From assembly GCF_021440195.1 (NCBI RefSeq), contig NZ_JAJTSZ010000001.1:124001-188000 (forward strand): a stretch of DNA of 64,000 bases, in the 5' to 3' direction. Numbering within the stretch: position 1 is the stretch's first letter; each line of letters begins with the position of its first letter. This document shows, piece after piece, positions 16,107 through 24,800 of this stretch. Both the position numbers and the translations under genes were made by a program. Below the pieces are notes generated by a model. It was not told where the DNA came from. It saw nothing but the letters and a program-made list of their open reading frames with translations, and did no database searches. Origin of the DNA: Dyadobacter sp. CY356 (GTDB lineage: Bacteria; Bacteroidota; Bacteroidia; Cytophagales; Spirosomataceae).

Positions 16107-18584
16107 ATGAAAAATATTATTCTTTTCTTCACTGTTCTATTGCTTACATCCAAGGCATTTGCTCAGCAAACTGGTGCGCTGAAACTTTGGTATAACAAAC
16201 CTGCGGGCAAAATCTGGACGGATGCACTGCCGGTCGGTAACGGGCGTTTAGGGGCGATGGTTTATGGAAATCCTGAGCAGGAAATTATAAAATTGAACGA
16301 GTCGACGGTATGGGCTGGCGGGCCAAACCGCAATGATAATCCCAATGCGCTTGCCGCATTGCCACAAATCAGAAAATTGATTTTTGAGGGAAAACATGCC
16401 GAAGCAGAAAAGTTGGCGGCACAGAATATTGAATCGAAAACCACCAATGGTATGATGTACCAGCCGGTTGGGAATCTTAATCTCGCTTTTCCCGGACATG
16501 AGTCGGTAACGGACTATTACCGTGAACTGGATCTGGAAAAGGCGATCACGACCACTTCCTATACCGTCGATGGTGTTCGTTACACCCGACAAGTTATTTC
16601 TTCGGTGCCTGACCAGATCATTGCAATTCGCCTGACTGCCGACAAACCCGGAAAATTAAATTTCACTTCATTTCTGACAAGCCCGCAAAAGGGACAGCGG
16701 AAAACGGATAAAGGTGGGAGACTGATATTTTCCGGAATCACCAGCGACAATGAGGGTATTAAAGGACAAGTTGCTTTTAATGCTCATGTGAAAGTGCTGA
16801 ACGAAGGTGGGCAAATCACGGAAAATGATACTTCCGTTACCATTAATAAAGCCAATGCAGCAACGATTTATATTTCGATCGCTACCAACTTTGTCAACTA
16901 CAAAACATTGACGGATAATCCCGTAGCCAAGGCAGATTTATATCTGAACAATGCATCTAAAAAATCTTTCAAAACAATTCTTGACAGTCACGTTCTGGCA
17001 TATCAAAAGTATTTCAACCGTGTAAAGCTCGATCTGGGTATCAGCGATGCGGCTAAACTGCCTACCAATGAAAGAATAGAAAAATTTGCATCGGGAAATG
17101 ATCCGCAACTGGTTTCCTTGTATTTCCAGTTTGGCAGATATCTGCTGATTTCGTCTTCACAGCCAGCTCAGAATGGTATGCCCGTAGGGCAGCCTGCAAA
17201 TTTGCAAGGTATATGGAATGAACAAATGAGCCCGCCATGGGATAGCAAATATACCATCAACATCAACACTGAAATGAATTACTGGCCAGCCGAGGTTACC
17301 AACCTGACTGAGATGCATGATCCTTTGATTCAGCTGGTTAATGATTTATCTGAAACCGGAAAGGAAACAGCAAAAGTGATGTATGGAGCAGGTGGCTGGG
17401 TAGCACACCATAACACCGATCTGTGGAGAATTACAGGTCCGGTCGATCCGATTTTTTACGCCATGTGGCCCATGGGAGGCGCCTGGCTCAGCACGCATGC
17501 CTGGGAGAAATATTGTTATTCCGGAGATAGAAATTATTTGAAATCAGTATACCCGGCACTGAAAGGTTCTGCACAATTTTTTGTTGATTTTCTGGTTGAA
17601 GAGCCAACGCATAAATGGCTCGTTGTGGCTCCCGGTATGTCGCCGGAAAATGCTCCGGCTTCCCGTCCTGATGTCACAATTGGTGCCGGAAACACGATGG
17701 ATAACCAGATCGTCTATGACATTTTTACCAGTACCTTACGCGCTGCCGAAGCACTAGGAACAGATCCGGAATTTGTCAAAATATTAAAGGAAAAACGTGC
17801 AAGACTGGCTCCGATGCAAGTTGGGAAATTTGGTCAGTTACAGGAATGGCTCGAAGATCTTGACAACCCGGAAGATAAACATCGTCACATTTCACATCTA
17901 TATGGATTATATCCTTCACATCAGCTTTCTGCATACCGGACGCCTGAACTTTTCAGTGCCGCACGGACTTCACTGGAACATCGCGGTGATGTTTCAACAG
18001 GTTGGTCAATGGGCTGGAAAGTTAACTGGTGGGCAAGATTGCAGGATGGAAACCGGGCATATAAACTTATCACGGATCAGCTATCGCCTGTAAACGCACC
18101 TGGCAAAAAAGGTGGCGGAGGAACTTACAAGAATCTTTTTGACGCACACCCGCCTTTTCAGATCGACGGAAACTTTGGCTGTACTGCCGGTATTGCTGAA
18201 ATGTTGATGCAAAGCCATGACGGCGCCATTCATCTATTGCCAGCTCTCCCTGATGGCTGGAAAACCGGCAGCATTTCCGGGATCCGGGCCAGGGGCGGTT
18301 TTGAAATTGTTTCTCTGGAATGGAAAGATGGTAAAGTTTCAAAATTGGTAATTCAGTCCAATCTGGGTGGGAATTGCCGTCTGCGGTTACCAAATAATTT
18401 ACAAAGCCAGGGATTTGCTTTACGACCTGCAAAAGGAGAAAATGCTAACGTTTTCTATAAAACCGAGGATGCCGTTAAACCTGTTATCTCTTCGGCAGCA
18501 ACGATCAATAAACTGAATATCAAAGAAACTTCCGTTTTCGATTTTGATACCCAAAAAGGAAAAATTTATACCCTAACCCTGTAA
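16107..18584 (+). CDS. Glycoside hydrolase family 95 (alpha-L-fucosidase/galactosidase type), exported
   Basis: 825 aa from ATG 16107; the in-frame TTG at 16083 is not needed because the signal peptide (MKNIILFFTVLLLTSKAFAQ) begins at the ATG. GH95 enzymes hydrolyse terminal alpha-1,2-linked L-fucose, and some prefer L-galactose. The N-terminal beta domain begins WYNKPAGKIWTDALPVGNGR. The (alpha/alpha)6 catalytic barrel shows ININTEMNYWPAEV, APGMSPENAPAS and PFQIDGNFGCTAGIAEM, the places where the family keeps its acid and base residues. It is the first of five consecutive genes for exported proteins. The next start is 18 bp past its stop. Confidence 0.92.
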   Translation: MKNIILFFTVLLLTSKAFAQQTGALKLWYNKPAGKIWTDALPVGNGRLGAMVYGNPEQEIIKLNESTVWAGGPNRNDNPNALAALPQIRKLIFEGKHAEAEKLAAQNIESKTTNGMMYQPVGNLNLAFPGHESVTDYYRELDLEKAITTTSYTVDGVRYTRQVISSVPDQIIAIRLTADKPGKLNFTSFLTSPQKGQRKTDKGGRLIFSGITSDNEGIKGQVAFNAHVKVLNEGGQITENDTSVTINKANAATIYISIATNFVNYKTLTDNPVAKADLYLNNASKKSFKTILDSHVLAYQKYFNRVKLDLGISDAAKLPTNERIEKFASGNDPQLVSLYFQFGRYLLISSSQPAQNGMPVGQPANLQGIWNEQMSPPWDSKYTININTEMNYWPAEVTNLTEMHDPLIQLVNDLSETGKETAKVMYGAGGWVAHHNTDLWRITGPVDPIFYAMWPMGGAWLSTHAWEKYCYSGDRNYLKSVYPALKGSAQFFVDFLVEEPTHKWLVVAPGMSPENAPASRPDVTIGAGNTMDNQIVYDIFTSTLRAAEALGTDPEFVKILKEKRARLAPMQVGKFGQLQEWLEDLDNPEDKHRHISHLYGLYPSHQLSAYRTPELFSAARTSLEHRGDVSTGWSMGWKVNWWARLQDGNRAYKLITDQLSPVNAPGKKGGGGTYKNLFDAHPPFQIDGNFGCTAGIAEMLMQSHDGAIHLLPALPDGWKTGSISGIRARGGFEIVSLEWKDGKVSKLVIQSNLGGNCRLRLPNNLQSQGFALRPAKGENANVFYKTEDAVKPVISSAATINKLNIKETSVFDFDTQKGKIYTLTL

Positions 18585-18602
18585 ATGCTTAACCCATTGA
18601 TT

Positions 18603-20828
18603 ATGAAAAAATACATTTGGATCACCTGCATCCTGACAGCTTTTATACTGATCACCTGTCAGGTTTCACGTCAGAAGACAACTGACAATACGCTCAGGAC
18701 GACGGATGCTTCTGTGGCTGCTATTCCGGCTTTCACTGCCAATCCTTCCCCGGAACATTTGACGCCGGAGCAAAGTCTGAAAACATTTAAGCTTCCAAAA
18801 GGATATCATCTGGAACTTGTAGCCAGCGAACCAATGATCCATGAGCCGGTTGCTGTTGCCTGGGACGGAAATGCACGGATGTATGTGGCGGAGCTGAATA
18901 CTTACATGCAGGATGTGGAAGGCACTAACGAACATGCACCAACAAGCCGCGTGATGCTTTTGGAAGATACCAATAATGATGGCAAAATGGACAAAAGTTC
19001 TGTTTTTATTGATAAGATGCTTTTGCCGAGGATGTTATTGTGTGTCGGTCGTGAACTGCTTGTTAATGAGACGGATACTTATAATATTTATAGTTACAAA
19101 GATACAAACGGTGATGGCGTTGCTGATGATAAAAGACCGGTTTATACCCCAAACAAAAAAGCCCCCGGAAACCTTGAACATCAGCGCAGCGGACTGGATT
19201 GGAATCTTGATAATTACATCTATACAACCGTAGATCCTGTGCGTTTCCGGTATTCAAAGGGAATATTAGTACCTGATTCTATTCCAGGCGGATCCAACGG
19301 GCAATGGGGTTTGACGCATGATAATTTCGGCCGGCTTTTCTTTTCTTCTGCGGGTGGGGAAGTGCCTGCGCTTGGTTTTCAGATCAATCCGATTTATGGT
19401 AGAATGGAATACAACGATCAGTATACCCAGGAATTCAACGAGGTTTATCCAATTATAAAAACACCGGATGTTGAAGGCGGATTGAAAAGATTAAGACCGG
19501 ATACGACTTTGAATCATTTTACAGCGAGCTGCGGACAGGTTATTTTTCGTGGCGACAGATTGCCGAAGGATCTTGACGGAGATTTACTGATCAGCGAACC
19601 GGTTGGCCGGTTGATCCGTCGCGCGAAAGTGATTGACAAAGGAGGGAAAATAACCCTGGAAAATGCATATCAAAAAGAAGAATTTATTGCTTCAACAGAT
19701 ATGAATTTCCGGGTTGTAAATATGTATACCGGTCCGGATGGCTGTTTATATCTGGTAGATATGAACAGAGGGATTATTCAGGAAGGAAACTGGACGGGAC
19801 CAAATAGTTATCTGCGGCCGCAGATCAAGCGTTTAGGTCTGGATAAAAACATTCAGCATGGCCGTATTTATCGTCTGGTTTATGACGGAATGAAACCAGG
19901 TCCAAAACCTGATTTACTGGATGCTTCATCAAAAAAACTGGTATCCTATCTTAATCACCCCAATGGCTGGTGGCGTGACAATGCGCAAAAAGAATTGATC
20001 CTCAGAAATGACAGGTCGGTAATTCCTGCTTTAAAAATGATGGCGGAAAGCCAGAATGAATCGGAGAAATCTACTTCTTCACTAGGCCGTCTTCATGCAT
20101 TATGGACTTTGGAAGGTTTGGGTGCGCTGGACAGTGCGGTTGTTCTGGGTGCGATGAAAGATAAAGATGCAGAAATAAGAAAAACAGCAATCCGGTTGAC
20201 AGAGCCTTATCTGAAAAAGGATGATCAGATGATCGGGCATCTTGCCAGCTTGAAAACGGATGCCAGTTACGATGTGAAAATGCAGCTGATGTTATCGTTG
20301 ACATACAGTAAATCGGATAAGGCAAAAAGTTTGATTGATGAAATTATTACATCCTCGAACGGAAATGAGGTATTGGCTCGTACACAGAAAAGTATTGAAA
20401 AAAATGAAGATGTTAAAAAGTTTGGTCAGCGGTTGGGTCGTTTAGATGAAGTTGACAGAAAACTGATACTGAACGGAGCAGTCATTTACAAATCACTTTG
20501 TACCGCCTGTCATGGTGTTGATGGAAAAGGTCTACAAAGCAAAACCGCTCCTCCGCTTGTAGGTTCGCCAAGACTTGGAAAAGGAAAGGATATGGCACTT
20601 CGGATATTACTGCACGGACTTTCCGGCCCAATCGACGGACAAACTTATCCAAGCGAAATGCCGGCGATGGGAGATAACGATGACCAATGGATAGCGTCAG
20701 TACTAAGTTACGTCCGTCATGAATTTGTAAACGCGCCACCGATCCGGCCGGCAGATGTCAAAACCGTCCGTGATCAGACCGCAGGCCGTACAAAATCCTG
20801 GTCATTATCTGAATTGTCAGGATTGTAG
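18603..20828 (+). CDS. PVC-type heme-c dehydrogenase-like lipoprotein
   Basis: 741 aa. Start ATG 18603 gives a lipoprotein signal with lipobox LITC at about residues 17-20; an ATG at 18585 would add six residues. A beta-propeller of the PQQ/membrane-bound dehydrogenase type occupies about 55-430 (LPKGYHLELVASEPMIHEPV, LEDTNNDGKMD). A helical HEAT-like part follows (about 440-620), then a monohaem cytochrome c domain with CTACHGVDGKG (C633, C636, H637). The architecture suggests sugar or alcohol oxidation with electron transfer at the outer or periplasmic face. The stop codon TAG is shared with the left edge of the inverted-repeat element 20826-21072. Confidence 0.85.
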   Translation: MKKYIWITCILTAFILITCQVSRQKTTDNTLRTTDASVAAIPAFTANPSPEHLTPEQSLKTFKLPKGYHLELVASEPMIHEPVAVAWDGNARMYVAELNTYMQDVEGTNEHAPTSRVMLLEDTNNDGKMDKSSVFIDKMLLPRMLLCVGRELLVNETDTYNIYSYKDTNGDGVADDKRPVYTPNKKAPGNLEHQRSGLDWNLDNYIYTTVDPVRFRYSKGILVPDSIPGGSNGQWGLTHDNFGRLFFSSAGGEVPALGFQINPIYGRMEYNDQYTQEFNEVYPIIKTPDVEGGLKRLRPDTTLNHFTASCGQVIFRGDRLPKDLDGDLLISEPVGRLIRRAKVIDKGGKITLENAYQKEEFIASTDMNFRVVNMYTGPDGCLYLVDMNRGIIQEGNWTGPNSYLRPQIKRLGLDKNIQHGRIYRLVYDGMKPGPKPDLLDASSKKLVSYLNHPNGWWRDNAQKELILRNDRSVIPALKMMAESQNESEKSTSSLGRLHALWTLEGLGALDSAVVLGAMKDKDAEIRKTAIRLTEPYLKKDDQMIGHLASLKTDASYDVKMQLMLSLTYSKSDKAKSLIDEIITSSNGNEVLARTQKSIEKNEDVKKFGQRLGRLDEVDRKLILNGAVIYKSLCTACHGVDGKGLQSKTAPPLVGSPRLGKGKDMALRILLHGLSGPIDGQTYPSEMPAMGDNDDQWIASVLSYVRHEFVNAPPIRPADVKTVRDQTAGRTKSWSLSELSGL

Positions 20829-21072
20829 GGGCGACCCTCGTGGTCGCCCAGCATTGCATAGTCCTCTAATGGTCGCCCAGCATTGCATAGTCCTCTGATG
20901 GTCGCCCAGGACTGCCCGAACGCCTTTGATGGTCGCCTTTGACTTCATGAGCCCCTGATGGCCGCCCAATCCCAGAATTTAACCAAACGATCTGAGGAAC
21001 CATACAAATTTGAATCAAGTCTGTTTGGAAGATATATTTAATAATCCAGGGCGACCACGAGGGTCGCCCTAA
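20826..21072. repeat. 247-bp MITE/REP-like element with 21-bp terminal inverted repeats
   Basis: The 21-bp sequences at 20829-20849 and 21049-21069 are exact reverse complements of each other. Each is itself a palindrome with 8-bp arms (GGGCGACC/GGTCGCCC) around five bases. Inside the left end, a unit starting TGGTCGCCCAGCATTGCATA repeats with a 29-31 bp period at 20841, 20870, 20899, 20930 and 20959; the first two copies are nearly identical and the later ones have diverged. The remainder (about 20975-21045) is AT-rich. A minus-strand frame through it encodes GRPS/GDH repeats that are a by-product, not a gene. Confidence 0.75.
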
Positions 21073-21102
21073 CCTGCCCAAAAATAAATTCCTAAGCCGC
21101 CT

Positions 21103-22587
21103 ATGAAAAATAAATTCCTGCCCATAATCCTTTTGTTTTTCCTGATCGGGAAGATCAACGCGCAGCCAGTATTCACCGGTGATAAAGTTTCATGGCACGG
21201 CTTCGACCGGTATGATTTCGTTATGGATGAGGCAACTTTAAAAATAATCCCATTTAAACCCGATACGGATGAAAAAAATGCGGTAAAAACTCTCGAAAAA
21301 GGCCAGCGCAGATGCATTATCGTTGTTCCGCAAAAAGCAGCAGCGGGAAATCCCTGGTCGTGGCAGGGATGTTACTGGGACCATGAACCACAGACAGAAG
21401 TGGAGCTTTTAAAAAGAGGTTTTTTCATCGCTTTCATTACTCCTGATCCGGGAAGAGAGTGGAATGCCTGGTATCAATTTTTGACAGAAAAATATGGTTT
21501 GGGAAAAAAGCCGGCTTTTGTGGGCATGAGCAAGGGCGGCGTAAATGAATACGACTGGGCGACTAATAATCCGGATAAAGTTTCCTGTATTTATGCTGAT
21601 AATCCGGCAATACGTCAGACTACTTTCTCGAAGCTTGATGAACTTGCAAAAAATGATATTCCATTATTAAATATCTGTGGTTCAGCCGATTTTTTGTTAG
21701 AACGAAATACATTGGCTATTGAAAAACGTTATCAGGAATTAGGTGGAAGAATTACCGTTATGATAAAAGAAGGACCGGCGCATCATCCCCACAGCCTTAA
21801 AAATCCCAAATTGATCGCCGACTGGATTGAATCCAATATGAAACTTGCGCCGGAAAAAAGACCGGATTTCGCCATCGATAATTTTATCAAATCCTATTAT
21901 TACAGCCTCCGGAATTCTTACCATTTTCTGCCTGAAGAAAAAACATATGCCATTAGCCGGGGACCGGGTTTTACAAAATGTTATGAACGATATGATCAGG
22001 AAAGGAACAGCCAGTGGGGTGTTACCGGCATAGCGGTTATCCTACCCGAAAATGCAGCTGCCGGGAAACCGTGGGTTTTCAGAGCTGGTAATATTAACCG
22101 AGACGATGTTGTTGATCAGCAATTACTTGAAAAGGGCTATCACATTGTCATTGCTCCGTTAACGGAACAATCGGGTGCAGTAAAAACTCAGTGGGACTCG
22201 ACCTATAATTTCATGGTTCAGCATGGTTTTGCCAAAAAAGTGGCGTTGGAGGGAGAGGGTGCCGCAGCAGGTGAATGTTTTGCCTGGGCGATTGAAAACC
22301 CGGATAAAGTAATAGCCATTTACACTGAAAATCCGGTATTGATGAGTTTGATGTCAAAACAAATTTTACTTGATAATCTGGAACCTCTGGCCAAAGCAAA
22401 AATTCCTCTTTTAACGGTGAGCGGAAGCCTGGATCCTTGGTTGAGTGAAAATACGAAGGTTCTGGAACAGCGTTACAAAAAACTGGGAGGGAAAAATACA
22501 GTAATAATCAGGCAGGGGGAAGGCCATTTCTTAACCCTAAAAGAGCCGGAGGTTATTGTCAGTTTTATCACAAACAACACCAAATAA
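21103..22587 (+). CDS. Exported tandem-duplicated alpha/beta hydrolase
   Basis: 494 aa with a Sec signal peptide (about 1-20, ending INA). Two homologous alpha/beta-hydrolase halves are visible (about 25-250 and 275-490). In the first half a nucleophile elbow VGMSKGG carries S143, with D196 (CGSADFLLE) and H227 (PAHHPHS) as probable triad partners. In the second half, aligned by the shared NPDKV and GS-D segments, the serine position is G386 (EGEGAAAG). The acid D444 and histidine H475 remain, so this half should be inactive. It sits between the heme-c gene and the PQQ dehydrogenase gene. A lactonase or esterase role is an inference from that position. Confidence 0.8.
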   Translation: MKNKFLPIILLFFLIGKINAQPVFTGDKVSWHGFDRYDFVMDEATLKIIPFKPDTDEKNAVKTLEKGQRRCIIVVPQKAAAGNPWSWQGCYWDHEPQTEVELLKRGFFIAFITPDPGREWNAWYQFLTEKYGLGKKPAFVGMSKGGVNEYDWATNNPDKVSCIYADNPAIRQTTFSKLDELAKNDIPLLNICGSADFLLERNTLAIEKRYQELGGRITVMIKEGPAHHPHSLKNPKLIADWIESNMKLAPEKRPDFAIDNFIKSYYYSLRNSYHFLPEEKTYAISRGPGFTKCYERYDQERNSQWGVTGIAVILPENAAAGKPWVFRAGNINRDDVVDQQLLEKGYHIVIAPLTEQSGAVKTQWDSTYNFMVQHGFAKKVALEGEGAAAGECFAWAIENPDKVIAIYTENPVLMSLMSKQILLDNLEPLAKAKIPLLTVSGSLDPWLSENTKVLEQRYKKLGGKNTVIIRQGEGHFLTLKEPEVIVSFITNNTK

Positions 22588-22611
22588 TTCAAAATTTTAT
22601 CTATCAGGCAA

Positions 22612-24777
22612 ATGCGCAGGATTTTACTAATCGGCCAGCTTTTGTTAAGCATTGCGATGTTTAGCGCACGCGAAAAGGAAAAGTATTCCGGTCCGGGTAC
22701 CGACTGGCCAACCTATGGTGGAAATAAGGCCGGAAACAGATATTCGCCATTGGACCAGATAAATACCGGGAATGTAAAGGATCTGCAAGTGGCCTGGATG
22801 TACGACGCTTCCGAAAAACCTGATCCTGATAATCCGGGCAGGTCGCGTAACAGAGCAATTCAGTGTCAGCCGATTGTGGTTCATGGGGTTTTATACGGGA
22901 CAACCCCGGAATTAAAATTATTCGCGTTGAAAGCCGGCACAGGCGAACAGCTCTGGAAATTCGAACCTTCGAAAAATGATAGACTAAATTCCAACCGCGG
23001 CGTGGTGTATTGGGAGGATGGGATGGATAAGCGTATATTGTATACAGTTGGTTCTGGCCTGTATGCGGTTAACGCACAAAACGGTGAAATTATTAAAAGT
23101 TTTGGTGTCAAAGGGAAGGTCGATATTCATGAAGGATTGCAGACCAAAATGGATCATGATGTCAGCGTTTTGTCTGTCAATGCCACCAGTCCGGGTATCG
23201 TTTTTAAAAATACATTTATCCTCGGTTCAGCGGTTTCTGAATCCGGCGACGCGGCTCCCGGGCATATTCGTGCTTTTGATGTGATTACTGGAAAACTGAA
23301 ATGGGTTTTTCATACCATCCCGCAACCGGGCGAATTTGGCTATGATACCTGGCCAAAAGACGCGTACAAAAAGATCGGTGCGGCCAACAACTGGAGTGGT
23401 ATGAGCCTTGATGAAAAACGGGGAATTGTATATTTTGGAACAGGTTCGCCTGCTTCTGATTTTTATGGTGGCGATAGAAAAGGTACCAATCTTTTTGCCA
23501 ACTGTATCATGGCTCTGGACGCGCAAACCGGTAAAATGAAGTGGTATTACCAAACAATCCATCACGATCTGTGGGATCGGGATCATCCAAGCCCGCCAAA
23601 TTTAACTACCATAAACCATAAAGGGAAAAAAGTAGATGTACTTGTTCAGTCAACAAAAGACGGTTTGGTATATGTATTGGACAGAGAAAAAGGAACTTCC
23701 ATTTTCCCCGTGGAAGAGCGGCCCGTTCCCACAAAAGGACTGACGGGAGAACATCCTTTTCCAACCCAGAGATATCCCGTTAAACCACTTCCATTATCGC
23801 GGCAGGTTTACACCGAAAATGATATAACCGACCTTTCGCCGGAAGCGCATGCTTATGTAAAAGAGCGCTATTTGAAAATAAAGACAGATAACAAATTCGC
23901 TCCGCCCAGTACTTCGGGTACTTTACTTTTTGGTTACAGCGGTGGTGCAGAATGGGGAGGAAATGCTGTGGATCCGGATGGTATTTTTTATCAAAATGCA
24001 AATGAAGAACCATGGGAGCTGATCATGATGGATGCTGCTCAGAAAAAGACAGATATTCCAAGAACGGCCGGAAATGCTTTATACATGACAAATTGTTCGG
24101 CTTGTCACGGCCAGGACCGGAAAGGAAGCGGAAACGAATTGCCGTCACTTATTGACATTGGTAAAAAACTGAATACGGCATCAATCAAAAATATTCTGAA
24201 AACCGGAAGCGGAAGAATGCCTTCTTTTTCTCATTTGTCTGACAAAGAGCAGGATGCAATTATTTCTTTTTTATTAAATTCAGAAAAAGACCAGAAGGAA
24301 GTTGTAAATAAAGTGGCAAAAACTCCGGTTAAAAAAGGCGGGTTTCCTTATACGCCGGCTTACGTCAGCAAAACCTGGCAAAAATTCACAGATCAGGATG
24401 GATATCCTGGTATAAAACCGCCGTGGGGAACGCTGAATGCCATCGACTTAAATACGGGGGAATATCTTTGGCGCGTACCTCTGGGAGAATATCCGGAGCT
24501 GGCAAAAAAAGGAGTTCCAACAACCGGAACAGACAGTTATGGCGGGCCGTTGGCAACAGCCGGCGGACTTGTTTTTATCGCCGGAACAAAGGATGAGAAG
24601 ATCAGGGCCTTTGATAAGAAAACCGGAAAAGTAGTCTGGGAATACCAGCTTCCGGCCGGTGGTTTTGCTACGCCGATCAGTTACGAAATTGATGGAAAAC
24701 AATTTATAGTCATTGCCGCCGGTGGAGGTCGTGGACAAAAAATTGGAGGAAATTATATTGCTTTGGCTTTGAAATAA
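22612..24777 (+). CDS. PQQ-dependent dehydrogenase with embedded cytochrome c domain
   Basis: 721 aa, signal-peptide-like N-terminus (MRRILLIGQLLLSIAMF). An eight-bladed PQQ propeller is recognisable from repeated AFD..TGK..W blades (for example MALDAQTGKMKWYYQ and AFDKKTGKVVWEYQ) and from the start DWPTYGGNKAGNRYSPL. A monohaem cytochrome c domain with NCSACHGQDRKG (C495, C498, H499) is inserted between blades, before the last propeller strands (after about residue 580). Family members oxidise alcohols or aldoses in the periplasm; glucose-type dehydrogenases are the closest match in pattern. The gene starts 24 bp after the hydrolase stop and ends 23 bp before the next start, so it is tightly operonic. 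Confidence 0.9.
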   Translation: MRRILLIGQLLLSIAMFSAREKEKYSGPGTDWPTYGGNKAGNRYSPLDQINTGNVKDLQVAWMYDASEKPDPDNPGRSRNRAIQCQPIVVHGVLYGTTPELKLFALKAGTGEQLWKFEPSKNDRLNSNRGVVYWEDGMDKRILYTVGSGLYAVNAQNGEIIKSFGVKGKVDIHEGLQTKMDHDVSVLSVNATSPGIVFKNTFILGSAVSESGDAAPGHIRAFDVITGKLKWVFHTIPQPGEFGYDTWPKDAYKKIGAANNWSGMSLDEKRGIVYFGTGSPASDFYGGDRKGTNLFANCIMALDAQTGKMKWYYQTIHHDLWDRDHPSPPNLTTINHKGKKVDVLVQSTKDGLVYVLDREKGTSIFPVEERPVPTKGLTGEHPFPTQRYPVKPLPLSRQVYTENDITDLSPEAHAYVKERYLKIKTDNKFAPPSTSGTLLFGYSGGAEWGGNAVDPDGIFYQNANEEPWELIMMDAAQKKTDIPRTAGNALYMTNCSACHGQDRKGSGNELPSLIDIGKKLNTASIKNILKTGSGRMPSFSHLSDKEQDAIISFLLNSEKDQKEVVNKVAKTPVKKGGFPYTPAYVSKTWQKFTDQDGYPGIKPPWGTLNAIDLNTGEYLWRVPLGEYPELAKKGVPTTGTDSYGGPLATAGGLVFIAGTKDEKIRAFDKKTGKVVWEYQLPAGGFATPISYEIDGKQFIVIAAGGGRGQKIGGNYIALALK

Positions 24778-24800
24778 TAAACCTATAATCCTTTAAAGAG

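Noticed and set aside
20866-21081. Minus-strand reading frame of 71 aa with GRPS/GDH repeats
   Set aside because: It lies wholly inside the inverted-repeat element and its repeated peptide is just the translated 29-31-bp DNA repeat.
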